In this document: one piece after another, positions 20,990-28,876 of the stretch
How positions within the stretch are numbered: position 1 is the first letter of the stretch
Layout: every line of letters starts with the position of its first letter
Source of the DNA: JAXJYR01 sp964593515
GTDB lineage: Bacteria; Bacillota_I; Bacilli_A; Erysipelotrichales; Erysipelotrichaceae
Assembly (NCBI GenBank): GCA_964593515.1
Contig: CAZQJH010000003.1
Span: forward strand, 1 to 37,460
Direction: 5' to 3'
Length of the DNA: 37,460 bases
Made by a program: the position numbers and the translations under genes
Notes under the pieces: generated by a model
The model's database searches: none
What the model was told of the DNA's origin: nothing
What the model saw: only the letters and a program-made list of their open reading frames with translations

Positions 20990-22627
20990 TTGAAAGATTT
21001 ACTTGAAACTATATATAAAGAGGTCGAGTTTTCAGCAGATTATCAAGCCTATACTGATTTGAAGGATATATGCCGAGAAGCGATGAAGACTGACGTTCCG
21101 CTGGCAGTAGAATATCTGAAAAAGCTGTCAGATCGAATTGAGGAGGTAATGAGTGAGGGTGTTTCTGATTCCGAGATACATAAGTTCTATAATCTCCATA
21201 AGAGGGTGCTTCTGCTCGCCGCTCCTTATGATTTCGAGAGCTATGTCCTCTATATTGAGTGGAACAGAGAGCCTAGTAAGAAGTTCTATCCACCTCGTAG
21301 GGAAGCTCTCAAGCCTGTGGTGGACGCTTTACAGGAGCTTGCTGACGATAAGCTGGACTTGCTGGCTATTTCCCTTCCTCCCGGCTGTGGGAAGACCACT
21401 ATCGCTATTTTTTATCTGACGTGGCTTGCTGGTAAAATCCCGGATAAACCTATGCTGACAGGATCACACTCGAACGCATTTATCAGAGGTGTGTATGACG
21501 AGTGTCTGCGTCTGTTTGATAAGGACGGTGAGTACCTGTGGCACGATGTATTCCCGAACGTGAGCGTATGTAACACCAACGCAAAGGATTGTCGTATCGA
21601 CCTCGGAAAGAGAAAGCGTTTCGAGACGCTGGAATTTACCTCTATCGGTAGCGGTAACGCTGGTCTCTATCGTGCGGCTACACTGCTCTACTGTGATGAT
21701 TTGGTATCGGGTATTGAGGTCGCATTGTCGAAGGAGCGTCTTGATAAGCTGTGGGAGCTTTACAGTACGGACTTGAGACAACGTAAGATCGGTGATAAGT
21801 GTAAGGAGCTTCACATCGCTACACGCTGGTCGGTTCACGATGTAATCGGAAGACTGGAACAGAATTACGGAGATTCTGACAGAGCTCGCTTCATTGTCGT
21901 ACCAGCTATGGACGAGAACGATGAATCGAATTTCGATTACGCATACGGTGTAGGGTTTAATACGGAGTTCTACCGGGAACAGAGAGACATTATGGACGAG
22001 GTGAGCTGGAAAGCTCTGTACATGAACCAGCCTATCGAGCGTGAAGGTCTTCTTTATGTATCTGACGAGCTTCGTAGGTTCTATGAGCTTCCGAAAGAAG
22101 CCCCGGACGCTATCATCGGTGTGTGCGATACGAAGGATAAGGGAAAGGACTACGCTTTCCTCCCGGCGGCATGGGTGTATGGTGAGGACTACTATATCAA
22201 CGATTGCGTGTGTGATAACGGTCTTCCGAACGTTGTTGACGCTAGACTTACCGAAATCCTTGTAAGAGACAAGGTAAATGCCTGTCGTTTCGAGAGTAAC
22301 TCTGCTGGACGTAGGGTTGCCGAGAAGATTCAGCAAGACGTGAAATCAAGGGGCGGCATTACGCACATTACAACGAAGTTCACCACTGCCAACAAGGAAA
22401 CCAAGATTATAGTCAATTCAGCTTGGGTCAAAGAACACTGTCTGTTCCTCGATGAAAGTATGTATAAGCGTAACAGCGATTACGGACGAATGATGGAAAT
22501 GTTGTGTTCCTACACCGTTGCTGGTAAGAATAAGCACGATGATGTTCCCGATGGTATGGCTATGCTGGCTGAATTTGCACAGTCTCTTTCGGGGGCTCGT
22601 GTAGAGGTCTTCCCGAGACCGTGGTAA
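20990..22627 (+). CDS. terL: Terminase large subunit
   Basis: 545 residues with a TTG start at 20990, six nt after AGGAGGTG; a longer frame begins inside the terminator hairpin. ATPase motifs are Walker A LPPGCGKTT near residues 128-136 and Walker B LLYCDDL near 231-237. The RNase H-like nuclease has GVCDTKDKGKDYAF near 375-390 with the first catalytic Asp, and NKHDDVPDGMAM near 514-525 with the last. It is the packaging motor that cuts and translocates DNA into the prohead built by the portal and capsid genes downstream. The family call is firm. Confidence 0.93.
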   Translation: MKDLLETIYKEVEFSADYQAYTDLKDICREAMKTDVPLAVEYLKKLSDRIEEVMSEGVSDSEIHKFYNLHKRVLLLAAPYDFESYVLYIEWNREPSKKFYPPRREALKPVVDALQELADDKLDLLAISLPPGCGKTTIAIFYLTWLAGKIPDKPMLTGSHSNAFIRGVYDECLRLFDKDGEYLWHDVFPNVSVCNTNAKDCRIDLGKRKRFETLEFTSIGSGNAGLYRAATLLYCDDLVSGIEVALSKERLDKLWELYSTDLRQRKIGDKCKELHIATRWSVHDVIGRLEQNYGDSDRARFIVVPAMDENDESNFDYAYGVGFNTEFYREQRDIMDEVSWKALYMNQPIEREGLLYVSDELRRFYELPKEAPDAIIGVCDTKDKGKDYAFLPAAWVYGEDYYINDCVCDNGLPNVVDARLTEILVRDKVNACRFESNSAGRRVAEKIQQDVKSRGGITHITTKFTTANKETKIIVNSAWVKEHCLFLDESMYKRNSDYGRMMEMLCSYTVAGKNKHDDVPDGMAMLAEFAQSLSGARVEVFPRPW

Positions 22628-22680
22628 GATTGAAATTAACACGGATTGTGCAAAAATTTTATAATTTGAGTATTGCATTG

Positions 22681-22709
22681 TTGACATTTACGTGTATTTG
22701 TGCTAGAAT
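22681..22709 (+). promoter_or_regulatory. sigma70-type promoter P4 for the head operon
   Basis: TTGACA (22681-22686), a 17-bp spacer and TAGAAT (22704-22709). The spacer contains the half-site ACGTGT in the context CATTTACGTGT, identical to the P1 operator core. Transcripts would start near 22716 and run straight into the 22736 hairpin. Confidence 0.75.
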
Positions 22710-22735
22710 GTAATCGTAAAATAAAGATTATGTAG

Positions 22736-22796
22736 AAATGGGTGCATTATTGCACGAGATTTAATTCTCGAAGCAGTAATGCACCCATTTTATTTT
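22736..22796 (+). terminator. Attenuator-like hairpin in the portal leader
   Basis: An 18-bp stem (one G.T) runs from 22736-22753 to 22773-22790, with a nested CGAGA/TCTCG stem in the loop and TTTTATTTTG after it. It lies between promoter P4 and the portal start codon, so it can end P4 transcripts early, end read-through from terL, or both. Confidence 0.7.
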
Positions 22797-22818
22797 GTCG
22801 GAAGGGAGGTAGAAAATC

Positions 22819-24279
22819 GTGGCAAATCAGATTGACGAGACGAAAGCATTGAGTGAAACAAGGATAATGAGTGGCAGACGTGTTATCAAATCCAGTGTCA
22901 GTGCTATTACAGAGGATAACGTACAGGACGTACTCCTACGTGCTCTCGAGACACACGCTCTCAATCGTAGCGAGATTGACTACCTTTGGAAATATTACAA
23001 GGGAGATCAGCCTATCCGTCACAGGGTCAAGGACACTCGCCCGGAAATCTGTAACAAGATTGTTGAGAACCGAGCAAACGAGATTGTTTCCTTCAAGGTT
23101 GGTTATCTCTGCGGCGAACCTATCCAGTACGTAAGCCGCAACGGTGGCGAGGAAGTTGTAAAAGCAATCACAACGCTGAATGAGTTCATGTTTGCGGAAG
23201 ATAAATCCGCACAGGATCAAGAGCTTGTTGAGTGGCAAATGATTTGTGGTACTGCTTTCCGTTTGGTTCTCCCGGACGAACCGGGTGAGGAAGACGAAGC
23301 ACCGTTTGAAATGTACACTCTCGATCCTAGAGACATATTCGTTGTTTACTCGAATGAGATCGGCAACAAGCCGATGATGGCTGTTAAGTATTGCACTGAT
23401 GAAGACAGTATCACACGATACTCCATCTACACAGAGAATTACTACTATCTCATTGAGGACGGACTTATCAATAGAGAAAAATCGAAGCCACACGCTCTCG
23501 GTATGATTCCTATTTTTGAGTACCCGGCAAACAACGCTCGCTTGGGAGCTTTCGAGATTGTTCTTCCACTACTGGACGCAATCAATAACATCGACAGTAA
23601 CCGTCTCGATGGTATCGAACAGATCATACAGGCATTTATCAAATTCATTAACTGCGACATTACCAAAGAGGAATATGAGGAGTTTTTGAAGCTGGGTGCT
23701 ATCAAAGTAAAATCTGTGGACGGTCAGACAGCCGATGTTGGTGTAGTCACAAGTGAGTTGAATCAGACACAATCGCAGACATTGAAGGAAGACATTTACA
23801 GTGCGATCCTCACAATCTGCGGTATGCCTAACCGTAACGGTGGTTCTTCCACTTCTGACACTGGTTCTGCGGTTCTACTCCGTGATGGTTGGTCTGACGC
23901 AGAAGCAAGGGCGAAGGATTCAGAGAACGTGTTCAAACGTTCCGAGAAGAAAATGCTCAAACTGGTTCTCAAGATTTGTCGTGAGCTTTCAGACTTGAAT
24001 CTTTATCTCAAAGATATTGATATGAAGTTCACTCGTAGAAATTACGAAGCCATTCAGAGCAAGTCACAGGTTCTTATCTCGATGTTGCAAGAGCCGAAGA
24101 TTCACCCACAGCTTGCGTTCCAGCATAGCGGTATGTTCTCCGATAGTGAATCTGCTTACACAATGAGCATGAAGTATTACGAGGAACAACAGCAAAAGGC
24201 GGCAGAGCTCGCACAGAAAACTACACCGGGCGGTGGTGAAAACAACGACCCGGGTAATGGAGATATTACAGAGGAGTGA
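22819..24279 (+). CDS. Portal protein (SPP1 gp6-like)
   Basis: 486 residues, GTG start at 22819 behind GGGAGG. ALNRSEIDYLWKYYKGDQPI near residues 48-67, then NKIVENRANEIVSFKVGYLC near 82-101, match the SPP1-type portal family. DLNLYLKDIDMKFTRRN near 395-411 is the late conserved segment, and the tail is Gln/Ala/Gly-rich. The portal forms the ring through which DNA enters the capsid and to which the tail connects. It follows terL as in most siphoviruses. The family call is firm. Confidence 0.92.
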   Translation: MANQIDETKALSETRIMSGRRVIKSSVSAITEDNVQDVLLRALETHALNRSEIDYLWKYYKGDQPIRHRVKDTRPEICNKIVENRANEIVSFKVGYLCGEPIQYVSRNGGEEVVKAITTLNEFMFAEDKSAQDQELVEWQMICGTAFRLVLPDEPGEEDEAPFEMYTLDPRDIFVVYSNEIGNKPMMAVKYCTDEDSITRYSIYTENYYYLIEDGLINREKSKPHALGMIPIFEYPANNARLGAFEIVLPLLDAINNIDSNRLDGIEQIIQAFIKFINCDITKEEYEEFLKLGAIKVKSVDGQTADVGVVTSELNQTQSQTLKEDIYSAILTICGMPNRNGGSSTSDTGSAVLLRDGWSDAEARAKDSENVFKRSEKKMLKLVLKICRELSDLNLYLKDIDMKFTRRNYEAIQSKSQVLISMLQEPKIHPQLAFQHSGMFSDSESAYTMSMKYYEEQQQKAAELAQKTTPGGGENNDPGNGDITEE

Positions 24280-24290
24280 GCTACTCCTCT
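24270..24290 (+). other. Hairpin at the portal stop codon
   Basis: AGAGGAGT (24270-24277) pairs with ACTCCTCT (24283-24290) around GAGCT; the stop codon lies in the stem-loop. No U-tract follows, so an mRNA-stability or processing role is more likely than termination. The rest of the 111-nt gap to the scaffold gene shows no gene. Confidence 0.5.
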
Positions 24291-24390
24291 TGAATATATG
24301 TCAGAGAAGACAATAATCGCAAAAAGGTAGAGAAACCTAAAATCGCAAACATAGTCACAGAAGACGCTAAAAGACAAGGAGGAAATAAGC

Positions 24391-24966
24391 ATGGCAAAGG
24401 TAGATATTACCAAAATTGAAGGCTACGAGGGTATGACCCCGGAGGAGAAAATCAAAGCACTTGAAGCATACGAAATCGAGGACGTTCAGCCCGATTACAG
24501 CGGATATGTCAAAAAGGACGTGTTCGATAAAACAGCTTCCGAGCTTGCTGGTGTTAAGAAGCAGTTGAAAGAGAAAATGACTGATGATGAAGCCGCAAAG
24601 CAGAAGGAACAGGAGGAACGTGAGGAGTTGCAGTCCAAGTACGAGAAGCTCTTACATGATTCCGAGGTTTCAAAGAACAAGGCTAAATTGCTCGCTCTTG
24701 GGTACGAAGAAAAGCTGGCTGATGATACAGCCGAAGCTATGGTTGCAGGTGATCTTGAAAAGGTCATGGCTAATCAGAAGAAGCACCTCGAAGCAGTTGA
24801 GAAAAAGGTTCGTGCGGAAGCCCTTAAAGATACACCTAAACCGACAGGTGACGGAGATTCAAAGACAATGACACTTGAAAAACTCCGTGGTATGTCCCCT
24901 AGTGAGCGTTATACGTATTCACAGGAGCACCCGGAGGAATACAAAGAATTATACGGAGGTAATTAA
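24391..24966 (+). CDS. Capsid scaffolding protein (GP20-like)
   Basis: 191 residues behind AAGGAGG. The N-terminus is short and acidic (EGYEGMTPEEKIKALEAY), followed by a long Glu/Lys coiled coil (ELAGVKKQLKEKMTDDEAAK and on) from about 50 to 145, then a basic C-terminus near LRGMSPSERYTYSQEHPEEY. That plan, and its place between portal and capsid, fits a phage minor structural GP20-like scaffold that directs capsid assembly and leaves the head. Two nt separate it from the capsid gene. Confidence 0.85.
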   Translation: MAKVDITKIEGYEGMTPEEKIKALEAYEIEDVQPDYSGYVKKDVFDKTASELAGVKKQLKEKMTDDEAAKQKEQEEREELQSKYEKLLHDSEVSKNKAKLLALGYEEKLADDTAEAMVAGDLEKVMANQKKHLEAVEKKVRAEALKDTPKPTGDGDSKTMTLEKLRGMSPSERYTYSQEHPEEYKELYGGN

Positions 24967-24968
24967 CA

Positions 24969-25895
24969 ATGGCACATAAGATTTATGACAATTTCTATCT
25001 CTCTAACGAGATTGAAGATCAGTTTAATTCCCACTTGAACTTACAGCAGTTCGTAACTGTTGATAACTCTCTTGTGGGTACTGCTGGTATGAAGCGTAAA
25101 ATCAACAGATACAAGGCTACTGATGGTACTGAAAAGCTCAAGATGGGTCAAGGTAACAGCAAGGCTATCGAAGTTTCTTACGCTGACGTTGAGTACGAGA
25201 TCGCACTCGCACAGAACAAGTTCGAGTATTTCGATGAACAGGAAATGACCGATCCTATGCTTGTACCTGTTGGTGTTCGTCACATGGGTACTGATATGTT
25301 CAATACTGTGAATGGTGACATTTACGGTGAATATAAGAAAGCAACACAGGTGGTTGTAACTTCTGCTTTCGATTTTGCGGCTTTCGTTGACGCACAGTCC
25401 GTAATGAACCTTGAGAACCTTGAAGGTGTTTCCATCTTCGCTTTCGTATGTGCGGCTGATATGGCTGACATTCGTAAGAACTTGAAGGACGATCTCAAGT
25501 ACGTTGAAGCGTTCGCAAAGAACGGTTACGTAGGTACTGTTGGTGGTGTTCATCTTTACACCAAGAAGGACGCTACTCCGGGAGACATTGTTATTGCTAC
25601 GAAGGAAGCAGTAACTATGTTCAACAAGAAGGGTACAGAGATTGAACAGGAACGTGACGCAAATCACAGAAAGAACGATATTTACTCTCGTAAGTATTAT
25701 ATCGTTGCTCTGACTGACGAGCGTAAGGCTGTTAAGATTCACAAGGGTACTGCTACTGCCGCTAGTGAAACCACTATCAACGATGGTAAGGTTTACTACG
25801 CAAAGGTTGGTAACGGTTACGTACAGGTATCTTACACCGAGGAGGAAAAGGCTTCTATCAGCCCTAAAGCTAAAGGCTGGTTCACTATCGCCTAG
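24969..25895 (+). CDS. Major capsid protein (HK97 fold)
   Basis: 308 residues. It begins NFYLSNEIEDQFNSHLNLQQ and has the strand-rich body of this capsid group (SYADVEYEIALAQNKFEYFD; VCAADMADIRKNLKDDLKYV; NHRKNDIYSRKYYIVALTDE). An E-loop-like segment with KRKINRYKATDGTEKLKMGQ lies near residues 40-59. The C-terminal ~45 residues (TATAASETTINDGKVYYAKV and on) look like an added beta-rich extension that could decorate the shell. Codon use is strongly biased, as expected for the most highly expressed protein. Position after the scaffold supports the call. Confidence 0.88.
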   Translation: MAHKIYDNFYLSNEIEDQFNSHLNLQQFVTVDNSLVGTAGMKRKINRYKATDGTEKLKMGQGNSKAIEVSYADVEYEIALAQNKFEYFDEQEMTDPMLVPVGVRHMGTDMFNTVNGDIYGEYKKATQVVVTSAFDFAAFVDAQSVMNLENLEGVSIFAFVCAADMADIRKNLKDDLKYVEAFAKNGYVGTVGGVHLYTKKDATPGDIVIATKEAVTMFNKKGTEIEQERDANHRKNDIYSRKYYIVALTDERKAVKIHKGTATAASETTINDGKVYYAKVGNGYVQVSYTEEEKASISPKAKGWFTIA

Positions 25896-25919
25896 TAGAG
25901 TATGAAGGAGGTGGATAAC

Positions 25920-26237
25920 ATGACCGAAGAAGAAAAGCTGATTGCTCTGCGAGCTATGATCGGTGGCTCTGACACTGACGAAGTGTTATCCACCTATTTG
26001 AAGCTCGCTGGCAGAAAGATCATTAACAGAGCATATCCGTATGACAATACTGTCACAGAAGTTCCAGCACAGTATGACACCTTACAGGTTGAGATTGCCG
26101 CATATATGCTGAACAAGCGAGGTGCGGAAGGACAATTACAACACACAGAGAACGGTATTCAACGTCAGTATGAAAATGCTGACGTACCAGCTTCCATGTT
26201 GAAGCCTGTCACTCCTCATGTGGGGGTGATTAAATGA
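25920..26237 (+). CDS. Head-tail connector (gp6/gp15-like adaptor)
   Basis: 105 residues from ATG 25920, spaced from AAGGAGGTGG; an earlier in-frame start precedes that ribosome site. EEEKLIALRAMIGGSDTDEV near the N-terminus, then STYLKLAGRKIINRAYPYD and VEIAAYMLNKRGAEGQLQHT near the C-terminus, match the small all-helical DNA-packaging or connector proteins that form the ring below the portal. It overlaps the next gene by 4 nt. Its place directly after the capsid gene is standard for this family. Confidence 0.85.
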   Translation: MTEEEKLIALRAMIGGSDTDEVLSTYLKLAGRKIINRAYPYDNTVTEVPAQYDTLQVEIAAYMLNKRGAEGQLQHTENGIQRQYENADVPASMLKPVTPHVGVIK

Positions 26238-26617
26238 AATGCCTAAATCGAAATAAGGTGAAATTCTTCTACGCTCTTTATGAGAAAGAAGTCCCGGTGC
26301 TGGACGAATACGGAAATGACACAGGGGAGCATAATGTCATACACGGTGATCCGATTGAGTGCTTCGCTAACGTGTCTGCGGCAAAGGGTGAAACCTCTGC
26401 GAGACAGTTCGGTGAAAATGAATCCTACGACAAAGTAGTCGTTATGGATAATACCGCAACACCTATTGACGAACACACGATACTTTGGGTCGATACACTA
26501 CCTACTCTCGATGAAAACGGTGCTACTAGCACACCACACGATTATGTGGTTAAGAAGGTCGCAAGAAGTTTGAACAGTGTCTCGATTGCAATAAGTAAGG
26601 TGAAGGTAGATGGGTAA
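26234..26617 (+). CDS. Head closure protein (probable)
   Basis: 127 residues overlapping its neighbours by 4 and 8 nt. Beta-rich sequence with VKFFYALYEKEVPVLDEYGN, FANVSAAKGETSARQFGENE and HDYVVKKVARSLNSVSIAIS, matching the pattern of head-tail joining or stopper proteins (SPP1 gp16-like). It would close the connector after packaging. The call is based on position, length and beta-rich pattern rather than a strict motif. Confidence 0.7.
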   Translation: MKCLNRNKVKFFYALYEKEVPVLDEYGNDTGEHNVIHGDPIECFANVSAAKGETSARQFGENESYDKVVVMDNTATPIDEHTILWVDTLPTLDENGATSTPHDYVVKKVARSLNSVSIAISKVKVDG

Positions 26618-27146
26618 GAAGGTAATCTCATTCGGGTTATCCGAACAGGACATAGATCGAGCATTGAAAGAACTCGAACAGTACAAACAAGAAATCATTC
26701 AGAAAACTAATCTCCTCCGAGAGAAGGTTGCTCAACGATTAGCTGATGAATCTCAATCGGGATTCGCACAGGCTGTATCGGACACTATCGTACTTAAAGG
26801 AGGGTCAGTCGTAGACCTACACTCGCAAGTAGACGTGTCGGTAGATAACCGAGGTTCGGTTACTGTTGTAATTGCAAGTGGAGAAGACGCAATTTGGATT
26901 GAGTTTGGTTCGGGTGTCTATTACAATGGCTCTCCCGGTACTTCCCCTCACCCGAGTGGTGCGGAGCTGGGATTTGTAATCGGTGGATATGGAGACGGTA
27001 ACGGTAAGAAGAACGTGTGGGGTTATAAGGACGAAACAGGAAAAGTTATCCTTACTCACGGTACACCAGCCGCCATGCCTATGAGCAAGGCTATCACCAC
27101 CGTATGTAACGAAATATCTGATATTGCAAAGGAGGTGTTCGGGTGA
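26610..27146 (+). CDS. Neck / tail-joining protein (HK97 gp10-like)
   Basis: 178 residues. An N-terminal helix (SEQDIDRALKELEQYKQEII) is followed by a beta-rich part containing AIWIEFGSGVYYNGSPG, typical of HK97 gp10-type proteins. A Gly-rich insert and GTPAAMPMSKAITTVCNEI complete the family pattern. It lies where gp10 proteins occur, two genes before the tail tube. It overlaps the next gene by 4 nt. Confidence 0.82.
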   Translation: MGKKVISFGLSEQDIDRALKELEQYKQEIIQKTNLLREKVAQRLADESQSGFAQAVSDTIVLKGGSVVDLHSQVDVSVDNRGSVTVVIASGEDAIWIEFGSGVYYNGSPGTSPHPSGAELGFVIGGYGDGNGKKNVWGYKDETGKVILTHGTPAAMPMSKAITTVCNEISDIAKEVFG

Positions 27147-27547
27147 TTGACGTAGAAAAAGAGATATTCGGTATCGTGTCAAAAGCGGTACGTGAGAAAT
27201 ATCCAAAAATCTTTATGACAGGCGAATACGTTAAGTCTCCCTCCTCTTTTCCATGTGTTTACTTGGTGGAAGTGGATAATCAGATTTATCGAAACACTCG
27301 TACAAACGAATGTATCGAGAATCACGCACAGGTGCTCTACGAGGTGAATGTCTTCTCTAACCTCAAGACAGGAAAGAAATCTGAATGTCGAGAGATTATG
27401 AGTTTGATAGACAGTAAGCTCGCCGCACTTGGCTTCACACGAACCATGATGAATCCAGTTCCTAACGAGGAAGACGCAACGATATACCGCATGGTAGCAA
27501 GATACAGAGCAATCGTATCGAAAGACAACACTATTTACAGGAGGTAA
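27143..27547 (+). CDS. Tail completion / tail terminator protein (probable)
   Basis: 134 residues with an ATG that overlaps the previous stop. SFPCVYLVEVDNQIYRNTRT, YEVNVFSNLKTGKKSECREI and then ALGFTRTMMNPVPNEEDATI, YRMVARYRAIV follow the alpha-beta plan of tail terminator proteins (lambda gpU/HK97 gp11-like). Terminators cap the growing tail tube at its head-proximal end. The call is supported by order: connector, closure, gp10-like, this gene, tail tube. Confidence 0.75.
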   Translation: MIDVEKEIFGIVSKAVREKYPKIFMTGEYVKSPSSFPCVYLVEVDNQIYRNTRTNECIENHAQVLYEVNVFSNLKTGKKSECREIMSLIDSKLAALGFTRTMMNPVPNEEDATIYRMVARYRAIVSKDNTIYRR

Positions 27548-27553
27548 TAAGCT

Positions 27554-27979
27554 ATGGCTATTAACACTTACAAAGTATTTCTCATGCAGAAAGTTAGTTC
27601 CGCTTTTGAGAAGTTGATCGACATTAAGGACTTCCCGGATTTGGGCGGTTCTCCCGAAATGTTGGAGACCACTACTCTGTCTGATAAAATGCAGACTTAC
27701 ATTCCGGGTATTCAGAACATTGACGCACTTGAGTTCAGTGCTAACTACACTCTTACAGACTACAAGAAGCTCAAAGCCCTTGAAGGTAAGGAAACAGAGT
27801 TTGCAGTTTGGTTCGGAGGTACGGAAGCTGGCGATACTGTCACTCCTACTGGTTCTGACGGTAAGTTCAAGTTCAAGGGTCAGTTGTCCGTGTTCGCCGC
27901 TGGTGGCGGTGTAAACGAAGTCGTTGGTATGACTATTACCATCGCTCCTTCTACTCCTATCACTATGGACGAAGAATAA
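27554..27979 (+). CDS. Major tail (tube) protein
   Basis: 141 residues behind AGGAGG. KLIDIKDFPDLGGSPEMLET followed by TTLSDKMQTYIPGIQNIDAL is the characteristic opening of small tail-tube proteins in Firmicutes siphophages. The rest is beta-rich (EFSANYTLTDYKKLKALEGK; GKFKFKGQLSVFAAGGGVNE). It polymerises into the tail tube around the tape measure. Codon use is strongly biased like that of the capsid gene. In the 103 nt to the next gene a 25-codon frame exists (27986-28063) without a clear ribosome site. Confidence 0.88.
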   Translation: MAINTYKVFLMQKVSSAFEKLIDIKDFPDLGGSPEMLETTTLSDKMQTYIPGIQNIDALEFSANYTLTDYKKLKALEGKETEFAVWFGGTEAGDTVTPTGSDGKFKFKGQLSVFAAGGGVNEVVGMTITIAPSTPITMDEE

Positions 27980-28082
27980 GCTGATATGATGTGGGATTCA
28001 ACCCAGTTCCTTTGCGGAGGGCTGACCGTTATAGGCGGTGTTATTAACGATGATTTCAAATGAAAATTGGAGGTAAAAATTC

Positions 28083-28412
28083 ATGGCAAAGCAGTTAAAT
28101 TTCACTTACAAGGACAAAGAGTACACTCTTGAGTTCACTCGTAGAACGGTTTCGGAAATGGAAAAGAAAGGGTTTGTTGCGGCAGAGGTTGAAACCAAGC
28201 CTATGTCTACTCTCCCGGCTCTTTTCGAGGGAGCGTTCCTCGCTCACCACAGATTTGAAAAGAAGGAAGTCATTGACGAGATTTTCTCTCACATGACACA
28301 CAAGGACGAGCTGATCGGCAAGCTGGCAGAAATGTACAACGAGCCTATCATGGCACTTGTTGAAGAACCCGAGGAATCAAAGGGAAACGTGAGCTGGGTA
28401 GCGAGCTGGTAA
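28083..28412 (+). CDS. Tail assembly chaperone G
   Basis: 109 residues behind TTGGAGG. FTYKDKEYTLEFTRRTVSEM and LPALFEGAFLAHHRFEKKEV fit the DUF5055-type chaperone found before the tape measure gene. It helps the tape measure fold during tail assembly. The frame-0 product ends in SKGNVSWVASW. Near its end the heptamer G-GGA-AAC (28382-28388) lets a fraction of ribosomes slip back one base to make the longer GT form. Position between tail tube and tape measure is the rule for this pair. Confidence 0.88.
   Translation: MAKQLNFTYKDKEYTLEFTRRTVSEMEKKGFVAAEVETKPMSTLPALFEGAFLAHHRFEKKEVIDEIFSHMTHKDELIGKLAEMYNEPIMALVEEPEESKGNVSWVASW
28382..28388 (+). promoter_or_regulatory. Programmed -1 ribosomal frameshift site GGGAAAC
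   Basis: Canonical X-XXY-YYZ slippery heptamer in phase (G GGA AAC), 24 nt before the frame-0 stop. The -1 frame is open from 28364 to 28870. A stem GGGGAG/CTCCCC with a nested GAGCG/CGCTC lies about 65 nt downstream. Confidence 0.88.
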
Positions 28413-28870
28413 GTGGTTCACTGCCTAACGATGAATCCGCTTATACAACAGAGGGGAGCGAGCGTGAGAATCGCTCTACTCCCCCTGTTTCGTTTGTGGA
28501 GGTCTTCAATGTGAAGTTCCCCTATTACTTATCAATAGGCATGACGGAAGAACAATACTGGGATAAGGATTGTATGCTCGTCAAGTATTATCGGGAAGCC
28601 GAGGAAATGAGACGAGAGAAATTCAATCAAGAAGCGTGGTTACAGGGAATGTACGTGTATGACGCTATCATGCGATTGTCTCCTATCCTTCATGCTTTCG
28701 CCAAGAAGGGAACGAAACCACAGCCTTACGTAGATTCTCCATATCCTATCTCTCAAGCTGGAATGGAAGAAGCCAAGACACGCAAAGAAAAAGCTGTGGC
28801 TGACAAAGGTAAACGTTTCATGGAAGCGTTTATGGTTAAGAACAATCAAAGGTTTGAAGAAAGGAAGTGA
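28388..28870 (+). CDS. Tail assembly chaperone T extension (reached by -1 frameshift)
   Basis: This frame has no ribosome site or convincing start; it is entered from chaperone G at the GGGAAAC site. The GT protein would be 262 residues: 102 from G followed by 160 here, starting RELGSELVSGSLPNDESAYT. The later part, FPYYLSIGMTEEQYWDKDCM, KYYREAEEMRREKFNQEAWL and QGMYVYDAIMRLSPILHAFA, is a conserved domain of these T proteins. A basic, Lys-rich tail follows. T is thought to bind the tape measure, as in lambda gpGT. It ends 6 nt before the tape measure start. Confidence 0.88.
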   Translation, partial: RELGSELVSGSLPNDESAYTTEGSERENRSTPPVSFVEVFNVKFPYYLSIGMTEEQYWDKDCMLVKYYREAEEMRREKFNQEAWLQGMYVYDAIMRLSPILHAFAKKGTKPQPYVDSPYPISQAGMEEAKTRKEKAVADKGKRFMEAFMVKNNQRFEERK

Positions 28871-28876
28871 GTATAA

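Noticed and set aside
22736..22790. Hairpin before portal considered as a tRNA
   Set aside because: No cloverleaf, no CCA-type end and no T-loop motif; a simple long stem with T-rich tail fits a terminator.
24298..24330. 10-codon frame between portal and scaffold genes
   Set aside because: No ribosome site and too short; probably chance.
27986..28063. 25-codon frame after the tail tube gene
   Set aside because: In frame after the stop codon but no ribosome site and no recognisable product; too little to call a gene.
28496..28870. GTG at 28496 as start of an independent chaperone T gene
   Set aside because: No ribosome site, and the frame is open upstream to the GGGAAAC slip site; frameshift entry explains it.
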